Positions 8,450 through 16,675 are shown, numbered from the stretch's first letter. The stretch is 40,897 nucleotides of DNA from an uncultured Saprospiraceae bacterium (GCA_937921595.1 CAKZTD010000184.1:1-40897), one strand, 5' to 3'. Translations and numbers: made by a program. The notes: a model not told the origin generated them from the letters alone.

Positions 8450-8968
8450 ATGAAAGAGAAGACCTCCATCAATCAACTATATCCAGTGAATGCCTATCAA
8501 AAGACCCCTATCGGATGGTTTAAGATAAAAGCAAGTAAGTTAGGAATCACCAGAGTCAATTTAGTAGAAGAGCCGGGAGAGGAGTCTAAAAGCTTACCAG
8601 ATCATGTTGTCGCTTGTAAAAAACAATTAGACCAATATTTTAAAAGAGAACGATCGGATTTCGATCTACCTTTAGATTATGAAGATGCGACGGATTTTCA
8701 TAAAAACGTATGGGATAAATTATTGGACATTCCTTATGGACAGACGTCTTCTTATGCAATGATTGCGGAAAAACTTGGAGATGCGAATAAGGTGAGAGCA
8801 GTAGGGCAAGCTAATCGACGGAATCCCATTGCGATAATCGTCCCTTGCCATCGGGTGATCGCCAAAAATGGAGACCTTCAAGGGTATTTCTATGGATTAG
8901 ATGTGAAACGAAAATTATTGGAAATCGAAAACCCAATGAGTTTTGCCGAACAAGGAAAACTTTTCTAA
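8450..8968 (+). CDS. ogt: Methylated-DNA--protein-cysteine S-methyltransferase
   Basis: 172 residues. Suicide repair enzyme that transfers the alkyl group of O6-alkylguanine (and O4-alkylthymine) to its own cysteine. The active-site motif VPCHRV is present with Cys133, preceded by the DNA-binding helix segment RAVGQANRRNP (116-126) and the Asn hinge. The DFHKNVWDKLLDIPYGQTSSY segment is the normal start of the C-terminal domain, and the N-terminal domain is a short ribonuclease-like fold as in Ogt. The length is normal. There is no fused Ada regulatory domain. The stop codon overlaps the end of the convergent TonB-C gene by four bases, so no separate terminator exists between them. Confidence 0.93.
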   Translation: MKEKTSINQLYPVNAYQKTPIGWFKIKASKLGITRVNLVEEPGEESKSLPDHVVACKKQLDQYFKRERSDFDLPLDYEDATDFHKNVWDKLLDIPYGQTSSYAMIAEKLGDANKVRAVGQANRRNPIAIIVPCHRVIAKNGDLQGYFYGLDVKRKLLEIENPMSFAEQGKLF

Positions 8969-9732
8969 ATAATCTGAAAAGCACGTTTTACAAAAATCAA
9001 TTCTCCTTTGACCTGAACAACAGCGGTAATAGAAAAAGTCCCTCCTTTTTTAGCTTTCGTAATTATTTTTTTAAGGTCACTAGTAATTTTGCCAGCACTG
9101 CTCGCCTCTGAATAGACTCTCTTTTTTTCGTAAGCGAAGATCAACTCTGTAACTGATTTTTCATCACCATAAGGATCTCGTACATGGAGGGTCTTCAACA
9201 TTTGATTTTCTAAATCCTGCTTACTTATTTTAACTTGAGTAGATAAACTTCCCCAATTGATTTGATATTGTTGACCTTTATCAAGGACCGCTTCGTTTTT
9301 AAAAGAAAAATGAATAGGGACATTAAGTTTTACTTTTACAGCATGACCTTGATGGAAACCAGGTTCCCATATCGGCATATTCTTTATTACTGTTAGTGCA
9401 GCTTCTCCACATCCACCACCAATACCTCTGATCAATTTCGGAGATTCTACCTCTCCTTTTTCATCGATTATAAAAGACACATAGACCGTTCCTTCCACAC
9501 CTTCTTCTTTAGCCGTTGTAGGATAAATCAATTCGTTGGAAATAAAACGGATAAGATTTCTGTTGGAACAATTTCGTTTGTCTTCCTCCGAAATGTCAGT
9601 ATCACTGCACCCGAAGAAATAAGGCATTTGGTCTGCCTCGGTAAGTATGTCCGATTGAGCACTTAGATTCGCTAAGAACAGAAGTGCAAAAAAAGGAGTT
9701 AACCAATTTTTAATTGTGTGTAGTTGGAACAT
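8965..9732 (-). CDS. Secreted TonB-C domain protein with a second C-terminal domain
   Basis: 255 residues from the ATG at 9732, chosen over the in-frame TTG at 9735 because it gives a TGATG junction with the upstream TlpA gene. It begins with a signal peptide (LTPFFALLFLANLSAQS), not the long membrane helix plus Pro-rich linker of true TonB. Residues about 68-145 are a TonB C-terminal domain: IYPTTAKEEGVEGTVYVSF, IDEKGEV, and then a carboxy part PVKV-like (HAVKVKLNVPIHFSF). The last 105 residues form another beta-rich domain (FAYEKKRVYSEASSAGKIT, then GGTFSITAVVQVKGE). Its pattern recalls GldM C-terminal-type domains, but this is tentative. Translation is probably coupled to the TlpA gene. 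The role is unknown; TonB-C modules commonly mediate envelope protein contacts. Confidence 0.8.
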   Translation of the reverse strand: MFQLHTIKNWLTPFFALLFLANLSAQSDILTEADQMPYFFGCSDTDISEEDKRNCSNRNLIRFISNELIYPTTAKEEGVEGTVYVSFIIDEKGEVESPKLIRGIGGGCGEAALTVIKNMPIWEPGFHQGHAVKVKLNVPIHFSFKNEAVLDKGQQYQINWGSLSTQVKISKQDLENQMLKTLHVRDPYGDEKSVTELIFAYEKKRVYSEASSAGKITSDLKKIITKAKKGGTFSITAVVQVKGELIFVKRAFQII

Positions 9733-11186
9733 CAATTTTTAATATTTAGATATTCTAAAGTTCTCTTTAAGTCGTTCAAATCTTTTGACGTTGGTTTCTC
9801 TGCGAAGTTACCTCGTTTGTCAATAATAAAATATTGAGGCAAGGCTTTTACTTCATACGAAGTACTTACAGAAGAATCTAATGAACCATCTGCCATTAAA
9901 TGGATTCCTTTAAAACCATTCGCATTGATGGAATTCGTCCAGGCTGTTTTATCTCTATCTAGAGAAATATTTACAAAGACAATATTCTGTGCTTCCAATT
10001 CTTTTTGCATGGGTCTCATCTGATTCATTTTTCTCATGCAAGGTCGACACCAACTTGCCCAGAAATTTAGTAAAACAACTTTCCCTTGAAAATCTAAAAG
10101 ACTAATTGATTCGTCTTGAATATTATTGATGGAAAAATCTGGAGCCGGAGCACCTACAGCATATTTCATTGCTTTTTGATAAGCGCCAATTACTTTGTCA
10201 TCAAAAGGAGGGTAAGGATTAGTATCTAAAAAATCTAGATAATGAGGGATGATTTCATCGATTCTTTTTGCGTAAAAAGCTTTGTATATCAAATGTGCTT
10301 TTACAAAAGACTTCGCTTTATCTTGTAGCAATGATTCTGCCAGTAAATATTGATTGGCGTATTCATCTCCTTCTTTTTTTTCCTTTAATGAATTGTGATT
10401 GACAAATGCTAATAAAAAATTTCGATACCAGTAACTACCAATTTGCTTGTCATGAAGTGGGATGTCTTCTAAGAATTTGAAAAAGGCAGCCTCATCTAAT
10501 TGGTGCATATGATTGTAAACTGATCCATAAAGAAGCATGTGATAAGCCCAGTCAAAGTAAATATCTGTTTCTAAGAAACTGATAAAATCTTGCGTCAGTT
10601 CTCCTTTGTCCATATTTTGAAATTGCAATAATTTGGACATGGATTTATCTTTCTTTCGGCTGAGCTTGGAAGAAAATTGTCCCCCTTTAAGTTTTTGCAT
10701 TTGATCATCCATCATTTTTTCATTGGCAAACCAAAAGATACCTTTTTGATATTGCAAAAGCTCCCAGGCATTCATAATCGGAGGATTCGTTTTGAAATGC
10801 TCGTATAAGCAAGTATTGTTTGGGCCACTTCTTCCTGAGAATTTTAATGAAAATTGAAAAGAGTTAGCTTCACTATCTAAAACCAAAGTATCATGTGGTT
10901 CGAGATAGATTAAAGCCTCGTTTCGAGCATAAATGATTTTTACCAGTTGAGGTTCATTGATTTCCACAGCGAACATAAATGAACCATCATCTAGAATATT
11001 TGATTTATAAAGATCCGTAGCATCTTTCAGGTAGTTTTGATTGACCTGAATTTCAATGTGCTTGGCAAGAGAATTATTGATGTTTCCCATGACTAAGGTA
11101 TTAGGCGACTGGCCAAAGAGACTTAGGGGAAGTAAAAATAGTAAGGTAATGAGTTGAGTGAAGTTCTTATTTAAAAAGTTAGTCAT
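9732..11186 (-). CDS. TlpA-family thiol-disulfide protein with N-terminal DUF4369-like domain
   Basis: 484 residues. Signal peptide at 1-25 (LITLLFLLPLSLFGQS). The N-terminal beta domain (about 28-130) resembles the DUF4369 domain often fused to Bacteroidota TlpA proteins. A helical middle region follows (about 130-340). The thioredoxin fold occupies about 345-484: GAPAPDFSINNIQ, then LLNFWASWCRPCMRKM with Cys380 and Cys383 as the redox pair, and cis-Pro in KALPQYFII. Predicted role: periplasmic reductant for cytochrome c maturation or for oxidised envelope proteins. Its stop overlaps the start of the TonB-C gene (TGATG). The upstream 271-base gap to the divergent HAD gene should contain its promoter, but none is clear. 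Confidence 0.9.
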   Translation of the reverse strand: MTNFLNKNFTQLITLLFLLPLSLFGQSPNTLVMGNINNSLAKHIEIQVNQNYLKDATDLYKSNILDDGSFMFAVEINEPQLVKIIYARNEALIYLEPHDTLVLDSEANSFQFSLKFSGRSGPNNTCLYEHFKTNPPIMNAWELLQYQKGIFWFANEKMMDDQMQKLKGGQFSSKLSRKKDKSMSKLLQFQNMDKGELTQDFISFLETDIYFDWAYHMLLYGSVYNHMHQLDEAAFFKFLEDIPLHDKQIGSYWYRNFLLAFVNHNSLKEKKEGDEYANQYLLAESLLQDKAKSFVKAHLIYKAFYAKRIDEIIPHYLDFLDTNPYPPFDDKVIGAYQKAMKYAVGAPAPDFSINNIQDESISLLDFQGKVVLLNFWASWCRPCMRKMNQMRPMQKELEAQNIVFVNISLDRDKTAWTNSINANGFKGIHLMADGSLDSSVSTSYEVKALPQYFIIDKRGNFAEKPTSKDLNDLKRTLEYLNIKN

Positions 11187-11435
11187 TTTCTTAGTGTCAT
11201 TTTCTTTTCGAAAGATTACAAAATTGTCTGGCTAAGTTCAGTTTTTGGAACAATAGCTTTAGAAAACCATAAAAAAATTCAAACGGAAATTTTTAGAATA
11301 AGTTTTCTCGATGTACAGGCAGAAAAGGTGAACTTTCCACTTGCTAGTTTACTTGTATGTTAGGTAGAGAGAATAGGAATAGGTGTAACAATATTTCAAC
11401 GTATTAATTTTTATTTTATTACGTCGAGGATATAT

Positions 11436-11443
11436 TATCTTTG
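11436..11443 (+). promoter_or_regulatory. Probable -7 element for the HAD hydrolase gene
   Basis: TATCTTTG matches TAnnTTTG and lies 23 bases before the ATG at 11467. The -33 position has TTT instead of TTG. Confidence 0.5.
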
Positions 11444-11466
11444 AGCTCCTAAAATTATTGAATATA

Positions 11467-12111
11467 ATGGAAAAACAAAACAAATTAATCATTTTTGATT
11501 GCGATGGTGTTCTTGTTGATAGTGAGCCCTTGTCTAATCGGACAATTGCAGGGCAAATGCAAGACCTAGGAATTCCAATGACAGAAGCAGAAGCGATCAA
11601 GCTTTTTGCTGGTGGATCGCTGGCGAATGTAAGAGATTATGCTCAAAAAATGACTGGCCAGGATATACCTGAAGATTTTGAGGACGTATATCGGACACGT
11701 AGTTATGAGTTGTTTCGAAAAGAACTTCAGGCTGTTCCTGGGATAAAAGAGATTCTTGAAAACCTTCCAAACATCAGATGCGTTGCTTCCAACGGACCGA
11801 TTCCTAAAATGGAATTGAATCTAAATTTGACTGGTTTGACCCATTTCTTTGATGGAAAACTATTTAGTGCCTATGAAGTTGGGCATTGGAAACCAGACCC
11901 TCGCTTGTTTTTGCATGCAGCCAAGACGATGGGTTTTGAAAATAAAGATTGTATTGTCATTGAAGATAGCGATCATGGGATTCATGCTGCCAAAGCTGCC
12001 GGGATGCAGGTCTTCGGTTATGCTGGTCGAACGCCTAGAGAGAAATTGACGAGTGCTGGCGCTGAGGTTTTTGAGGACATGAGAGAGTTGAAGGGGCTTT
12101 TAGGCTTTTAA
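11467..12111 (+). CDS. HAD-superfamily sugar phosphatase/phosphomutase-like hydrolase
   Basis: 214 residues from the ATG at 11467; an in-frame TTG nine bases earlier only adds MNI and is less likely. HAD motifs: I, FDCDGVLVDSEP (nucleophile D11, general acid D13); II, VASNG; III, the Lys of HWKPDPRLF; IV, VIEDSDHGIHAAKAAG. The helical cap inserted after motif I is of the beta-phosphoglucomutase/phosphoglycolate phosphatase subclass. The E. coli YieH- or YqaB-like proteins are the nearest style I recognise, but the substrate (a sugar phosphate or 2-phosphoglycolate) cannot be read from the sequence. Monocistronic; the next gene is convergent. Confidence 0.9.
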   Translation: MEKQNKLIIFDCDGVLVDSEPLSNRTIAGQMQDLGIPMTEAEAIKLFAGGSLANVRDYAQKMTGQDIPEDFEDVYRTRSYELFRKELQAVPGIKEILENLPNIRCVASNGPIPKMELNLNLTGLTHFFDGKLFSAYEVGHWKPDPRLFLHAAKTMGFENKDCIVIEDSDHGIHAAKAAGMQVFGYAGRTPREKLTSAGAEVFEDMRELKGLLGF

Positions 12112-12135
12112 GTAAATATTTAAGCTACTGTACAC

Positions 12136-12267
12136 TTTTGAATGGAACAAAAAAAATGAGCGAATGAGTGAATTTAAGAATGAGTGAATGGCCTCCTAAA
12201 TGTAAAAGAAACATGCTTAGAATTTAAAATTTCCACCATATTCACTCATTCCTTCATTCGCTGATTC
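12136..12267. repeat. Intergenic repeat element, copy B
   Basis: The second copy of the element at 8174-8300. It shares the leading TTTTGAAT, the words AATGAGCGAATGAGTGAAT and GAATGAGTGAAT, and the 20-base core at 12192-12211. The right end again carries inverted words (ATTCACTCATTC, TTCATTCGCTGATT). The 35-base centre after the core is not conserved between copies. It lies downstream of a plus-strand gene, as copy A does. Confidence 0.8.
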
Positions 12268-12329
12268 TACCAATAAACATTAAGTAAAATATTTAGAATT
12301 AAAATTTCATCCAAAAAGAGGATAGTAAC

Positions 12330-12698
12330 TTATGAAGTACTTCTATATTTCCGCTCACTCCAAAACTGAAAAGCCAAAACTCCTATCAAGATCAACAATC
12401 CCAAAAATTCCCGAACCAATTCAATGTATTCCGATTCCGCTTTCATCGATCCCGTGATAGTCGGCATTCCATCTCCAAGCCAAGTAACAAAATCTGGAAG
12501 TAAGATCGCCCAATAAATTCCAAGGCCTCCCAATAGAATTAATATCGCCCATCGGTTATATTTTTTAAATGCAGCAAAAATACAAATCACTGCCACCACT
12601 CCATAGATCGCAATCCACATCCAAGGGTCTGGATCGTTATATTGGAAATATGCAAACAGAACAAAAAGCAGGGCTAGTATGATGTTTAGGATTTTCAT
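12330..12698 (-). CDS. TMEM220-like small membrane protein
   Basis: 122 residues with four hydrophobic segments: 2-18, 27-44, 50-68 and 95-113. The N-terminal motif FAYFQYNDPDPWMWIAIYG is characteristic of the transmembrane family 220 (TMEM220-like) proteins found in Bacteroidota and eukaryotes. No function is known for this family. It is the last gene of the long minus-strand run and follows the TonB receptor gene by 124 bases that hold an inverted/tandem repeat. Confidence 0.82.
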   Translation of the reverse strand: MKILNIILALLFVLFAYFQYNDPDPWMWIAIYGVVAVICIFAAFKKYNRWAILILLGGLGIYWAILLPDFVTWLGDGMPTITGSMKAESEYIELVREFLGLLILIGVLAFQFWSERKYRSTS

Positions 12699-12757
12699 CT
12701 TTGGAATGTTTAATTTTTATGATCGACTTTTTTAATAAAGTTAAGAGAGGATGAAAT

Positions 12758-12822
12758 TAATAAGTTAGCAATGGGCTTTCTATTGTTGCCTTGTTAACTT
12801 ATTACTTTGCTAACTTGTTAGC
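12758..12822. repeat. Inverted and tandem AAGTTAGCAA words directly after the TonB receptor stop
   Basis: TAATAAGTTAGCAA (12758-12771) is the reverse complement, with one mismatch, of TTGTTAACTTATTA (12791-12804). A second right-hand copy, TTGCTAACTTGTTAG (12808-12822), abuts the stop codon at 12823. The stem may terminate or protect the receptor transcript, though no T-tract follows on the minus strand. Confidence 0.7.
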
Positions 12823-15201
12823 CTAGAATTCTATCCTATAACTCAAGATCGGAATCAAGCCCAACTGATTTTTTACAATCACTTCTCCCTGCTCAGCATC
12901 AAAATAACTAAAAGCAACATTCTCCTGATTCGTAGCATTTTGAATATCGAGAGAAACGGTACTGCTGAAATTAGGTTTGTTATTTTTAAAATACAACCTT
13001 AAATCCAATTTGAAAAAATCACTTTGTTTTATAGAAAAAGCTTCCGATTCGAGATAGATCGTTTCGCCAGCAAGAACAGAAGCTTCTGCATCAATCGGCG
13101 TATCTCGAAAACCTCCATAATAAGCGACTCGGCCATTGACACCAAAAACCTTATCCTTTCCTTTTTTATTCCAACGAAATTCTCGACCAGTATTGAAATT
13201 GAAAATGTAATTGCTGTTAAAACGAGTGTCACGCTGGATGCCATCTCCTCCGGTGTATTTGGATTCAAAATAAGAACCATTCACCAAGAAGAAAGTATTG
13301 TTTGAAAAAGTCTTTTGAATACCAATTTCAATCCCATAATTTTCGCCAGTCCCTTCATTGACTAAGTCTTCCGTTACGATCCCTTCTAAAAGATTTAAGG
13401 TAGAAAAAGAACTATTGGGATCATTGACAATCGGAACATCGAAAAGCGATTGATAGTAAATTTCTGCTTTTAAATTTAATGCTTTTGCGAGTTTGTTTTC
13501 ATAAGCCAAAACCAAATGATGTGCTTTTGTGAATCCAAGATTTTCATTGAGTAGGGTAGGTGTATTTGTAAAATAAACTTGTGCCTGTTGAACCTGACTA
13601 TGTAGACCATAAGCAATGCTTAGGCTTTGTTTTTTATTTAATAAATATTTTAAAGAAGCTCTAGGTTCCAAAGATTGAGACTCATTAAAAGTGAAGTATT
13701 GATAATGCAATCCAAGGTTTGCTTGAAGCTGATTTCCAAAGAATCCCTTTTGATAATTAATGAAAGGTTGAATCAACATGCTTTGTTGGAAACCATCATA
13801 ATTAACATCAAAAGTGTCAGTAGCTGAAAAGAAATCATCATTAAATTCTGTGAGATAAATACCGAAGTTGAGTTTGTTTTCGGGATTAAATTTATGATTG
13901 ATCTTTGTAGAAAAAGATACTTTTCGTTCGGTAAACGAATCAAAAGATGCTTCGCTTCCAATAAAATCATCATTTAGTCGATTGGCTAAGCGGGAAGAAT
14001 TTCGACTCGAAGCGACAAGTGCAGAATTCCATAAAGTTTTTGAGCCTAAAGCCATAGTATGAGTCATGCCCAAGGCACCCATTCTGTTTTCAAAAAATAT
14101 ATCGAAACGATCTTTTTGAAATTCCCAGCTGGTTGTATCTCTTTCTGCTAAAAATATATTTTCACTAAATCCACCCATTCCAAAAAAAGTAAAACGACCA
14201 GCGTTCTTTGTTGGTAAATTAATATTAACGGCAATATCTTGGAACCGAATATCTTCATCACTCACTTCAACTCCGAGCGTAGTCAGCAAACCAATAAATG
14301 AATATCGATAGTTGACCAAGAAAGAGGCATCACTGTTTTTAGAAAATGGACCTTCCGCTGCTAAGTCAAAACCAATTAAACCTGCTTGTGCGGTAAACTC
14401 ATATTTTTCATTATTGCCAGGACGCAGTCGCATGTCCATGACACCAGAAAGTGTGTTTCCATAAGAAGCAGGAAATGCACCGGTTAGAAAATGAGATGTT
14501 CCCAATAATTGAGCACTTAGAATATTGACCCCTCCACCGTTTTGAGTTGGACGATCACTAAATGTACCCGCATTGCTCAGGTGATTAGGATTGACAATTT
14601 CTAAGCCTTCCAATCTCCAAGCCAAGCTGTTTGGGCTATTGCCACGAATGGAAATATTGTTGGCTTGATCATCTGTGCTTGCTACTCCTGCAAAGGTCAT
14701 GACCAGTCGAGATGGATCGTAAAATGTACCAGGGAATCTTAGCACTTCTTCTTGGGTAAGTGTGTTGATACTGACAGGGCTAATTTTTTCAGATCGAGGT
14801 CTTTTTCCAATCAAAACAACCTCCGTAAGTGTTTCCGTTTTTTCGGAAAGCTGAATGTCCAAGACCAACTCTTTTCCAGATTCTAATAAAAGCTGAGATA
14901 AGGTCAAGGTTTCATATCCAATCAAGCTGATCTTAAGGTCATAATATCCAACTTTAAGATCTTCTAAACGAAACTTACCTAATTCGTCGGTACTTGTTCC
15001 GGTCGCTGGGTCCGAGTCGATGATAGCCACGGTAGCTCCAATGAGACTTTGTTTAGAGTCGGTATCAGAAACGATTCCTCGAATGGTTTGTAATGGCGAT
15101 TGAGAAAAGGCAGATATAGAAAAAAGAAAAAAGGCTAAAAGCATCAATTTGAATTTCAAGATTGAACCTTTAGCCTTTTTAGAATTTAAATTTTTAAACA
15201 T
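12823..15201 (-). CDS. TonB-dependent outer-membrane receptor with carboxypeptidase-like regulatory domain
   Basis: 792 residues from the ATG at 15201. A longer frame back to a TTG at 15255 is rejected because that TTG is the -33 element of a consensus promoter. Signal peptide at about 1-34 (LMLLAFFLFSISAFSQS). Then a CarboxypepD_reg domain (about 37-120; IRGIVSDTDSKQSLIGATV), a plug domain (about 130-260; VVLIGKRPRSEKISPVS, ISIRGNSPNSLAWRLEGLE, FPASYGNTLSGVMDMRL) and a beta barrel ending in an aromatic residue (SYRIEF). No SusD-type lipoprotein is next to it, so it is not a classical SusC. The substrate is unknown. The sugar isomerase-like gene upstream ends 81 bases away, but the receptor has its own promoter. 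Confidence 0.92.
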   Translation of the reverse strand: MFKNLNSKKAKGSILKFKLMLLAFFLFSISAFSQSPLQTIRGIVSDTDSKQSLIGATVAIIDSDPATGTSTDELGKFRLEDLKVGYYDLKISLIGYETLTLSQLLLESGKELVLDIQLSEKTETLTEVVLIGKRPRSEKISPVSINTLTQEEVLRFPGTFYDPSRLVMTFAGVASTDDQANNISIRGNSPNSLAWRLEGLEIVNPNHLSNAGTFSDRPTQNGGGVNILSAQLLGTSHFLTGAFPASYGNTLSGVMDMRLRPGNNEKYEFTAQAGLIGFDLAAEGPFSKNSDASFLVNYRYSFIGLLTTLGVEVSDEDIRFQDIAVNINLPTKNAGRFTFFGMGGFSENIFLAERDTTSWEFQKDRFDIFFENRMGALGMTHTMALGSKTLWNSALVASSRNSSRLANRLNDDFIGSEASFDSFTERKVSFSTKINHKFNPENKLNFGIYLTEFNDDFFSATDTFDVNYDGFQQSMLIQPFINYQKGFFGNQLQANLGLHYQYFTFNESQSLEPRASLKYLLNKKQSLSIAYGLHSQVQQAQVYFTNTPTLLNENLGFTKAHHLVLAYENKLAKALNLKAEIYYQSLFDVPIVNDPNSSFSTLNLLEGIVTEDLVNEGTGENYGIEIGIQKTFSNNTFFLVNGSYFESKYTGGDGIQRDTRFNSNYIFNFNTGREFRWNKKGKDKVFGVNGRVAYYGGFRDTPIDAEASVLAGETIYLESEAFSIKQSDFFKLDLRLYFKNNKPNFSSTVSLDIQNATNQENVAFSYFDAEQGEVIVKNQLGLIPILSYRIEF

Positions 15202-15225
15202 ATCGAATTTGTAGTTTTTATGATT

Positions 15226-15255
15226 CAAATCTATGAGAGGTTTTGTTTTAAACAA
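15226..15255 (-). promoter_or_regulatory. Consensus promoter of the TonB receptor gene
   Basis: On the minus strand TTG (15255-15253), a 19-base spacer, then TAGATTTG (15233-15226). Both elements match the Bacteroidota primary sigma consensus. The promoter is 25 bases upstream of the ATG at 15201, fixing that start. Confidence 0.8.
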
Positions 15256-15282
15256 TTATGCCTCAAGATTTGAAATATAAAA

Positions 15283-16335
15283 CTACAACCCAATTATCTT
15301 TTTATTCAATTTTTCATCAGGTTTTCCTCCTGCGAAATCATCAAATGCTCTTTTAGTTACCTTAATAATATGATCACGTATAAAATCAGCACCTTCTTTA
15401 GCTCCTTGTTCAGAATCTTTCAAACAACATTCCCATTCAAGAACTGCCCAGCCATCAAAATCATATTGAGCCAATTTGCTAAAGATAGTTTTGAAATCTA
15501 CTTGCCCATCTCCAAGAGATCTAAAACGACCAGGGCGGTCAACCCATCCTTGGTAACCTCCGTAAACACCGGATCTTCCTGTAGGATTAAACTCAGCGTC
15601 TTTTACGTGGAACATCTTAATCCGTTCGTGATAGATGTCAATAAAAGAAACATAGTCTAAGCATTGTAATACATAGTGACTTGGATCATAAAGGATATGA
15701 CAACGTTTGTGATTGCCTGTTGCTTCGAGGAATCTTTCGAAAGTGATTCCATCATGTAAGTCTTCTCCTGGATGAATTTCATAACATAAATCAACACCAG
15801 CATCATCGAATGCATTCAAGATTGGTTTCCAACGTTTGGCCAATTCTTTAAATGCAGTTTCCACTAAGCCCTGTGGTCGCTGTGGCCAAGGATACATGGT
15901 ATGCCAGATCAATGCACCTGAAAAAGTAGCATGCGCTTTGATGCCTAAATTTTGGCTTGCTTTTGCTGCATATTTTAATTGTTGAATCGCCCACTTTGTT
16001 CTTGCTTTGGGTTTACCGTGAACTTCCTTTGGCGCGAAGCCATCGAACATCACATCGTATGCTGGATTTACCGCAACCAATTGTCCTTGCAAATGAGTAG
16101 AAAGTTCTGTGATGGTTAATCCATATGATTTAACAAGCCCTTTGAGCTCGCTACAATAAGTTTTGCTTTTTGCTGCTTTTTTTAAATCGATTAAACCAGA
16201 TTCCCAAGTAGGTATTTGAATGCCTTTGTAACCGAGGCCAGCAGCCCATTTGCACATGCCTTCCAAGGTATTGAAAGGTGCTTCGCTTCCTGCAAATTGA
16301 GCAAGAAATATTGCAGGTCCTTTGATGTTTTTCAT
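15283..16335 (-). CDS. Sugar phosphate isomerase/epimerase-like TIM-barrel protein (AP_endonuc_2)
   Basis: 350 residues, no signal peptide, so cytoplasmic. It is a xylose-isomerase-like TIM barrel. Candidate metal ligands are in the family's usual places: E186 in CYEIHPGE, D217 in LYDPSH, H243 in MFHVKDAEF and E300 in AVLEWE. The length and the FRSLGDGQVDFKTIF segment match the 320-350-residue family that Bacteroidota often encode beside Gfo/Idh/MocA dehydrogenases. Such pairs act in inositol-like or 3-keto-sugar metabolism (isomerisation, epimerisation or C-O bond cleavage). Here a Gfo/Idh/MocA gene lies about 5 kb upstream on the same strand, which fits that pairing. The exact reaction is not determined. 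Confidence 0.88.
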   Translation of the reverse strand: MKNIKGPAIFLAQFAGSEAPFNTLEGMCKWAAGLGYKGIQIPTWESGLIDLKKAAKSKTYCSELKGLVKSYGLTITELSTHLQGQLVAVNPAYDVMFDGFAPKEVHGKPKARTKWAIQQLKYAAKASQNLGIKAHATFSGALIWHTMYPWPQRPQGLVETAFKELAKRWKPILNAFDDAGVDLCYEIHPGEDLHDGITFERFLEATGNHKRCHILYDPSHYVLQCLDYVSFIDIYHERIKMFHVKDAEFNPTGRSGVYGGYQGWVDRPGRFRSLGDGQVDFKTIFSKLAQYDFDGWAVLEWECCLKDSEQGAKEGADFIRDHIIKVTKRAFDDFAGGKPDEKLNKKIIGL

Positions 16336-16511
16336 AGGTGAAGATTTTTATAAATAAATAATTTGTCCTCGAAATAATGGACTGCTAAAAATAGTGATTC
16401 TTTGATAAAAAAATGATTTCTATTCGAAAAGATTTGGATCTTATAGAAAACTTGAGATGCAGATGATGGGGTTGAAAATACGATTAGGTTTTACTTGTTC
16501 TAAGTTGAAGA

Positions 16512-16570
16512 AAACGGCATTTGGTATTCGGTTTTCGGGCTCTCCTAATGCCGAATACCAAATGCCGTTT
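16512..16570. repeat. Perfect 20-base inverted repeat with 19-base spacer
   Basis: Left arm 16512-16531 starts AAACGGCATTTGG, and right arm 16551-16570 is its exact reverse complement. The spacer includes AATGCC, which can also pair with GGCATT of the left arm, giving an alternative fold. A single diverged arm (CGGTGTTTGGTATTCG) occurs at 34677-34692. It is separate from the terminator 40 bases away. Confidence 0.85.
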
Positions 16571-16609
16571 ATGCTCATTTAAAATAATTTCTTAGGTGCC
16601 TTTTATTTT

Positions 16610-16655
16610 ATTAAAAAACAAAAGGCTTATCAGAGAAATCCGATAAGCCTTTTGT
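16610..16655 (-). terminator. Rho-independent terminator of the 383-residue T9SS protein gene
   Basis: Perfect 14-base arms ACAAAAGGCTTATC (16618-16631) and GATAAGCCTTTTGT (16642-16655), followed on the minus strand by a six-T run. It is nearly identical to the terminator at 17938-17974. Confidence 0.88.
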
Positions 16656-16675
16656 AATGAAATATTTGAAAATTG

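Larger units (their letters stand above)
16336..16675. other. 340-base intergenic gap between the TIM-barrel and T9SS genes
   Basis: No coding frame. In minus-strand order it holds the terminator of the T9SS protein gene (16610-16655), a perfect 20-base inverted repeat (16512-16570), and about 170 bases of AT-rich leader for the TIM-barrel gene in which no -7/-33 pair is evident. Confidence 0.75.

Noticed and set aside
8845-9111. Frame overlapping the end of ogt and the TonB-C gene
   Set aside because: It is out of frame with two well-supported genes and has no recognisable content.
12823-15201. SusC-type glycan importer
   Set aside because: No SusD gene is adjacent on either side. The domain order fits a general TonB receptor with carboxypeptidase-like domain.
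16336-16675. Riboswitch before the sugar isomerase-like gene
   Set aside because: The structure there is a simple perfect inverted repeat without the conserved core of any riboswitch class I know.
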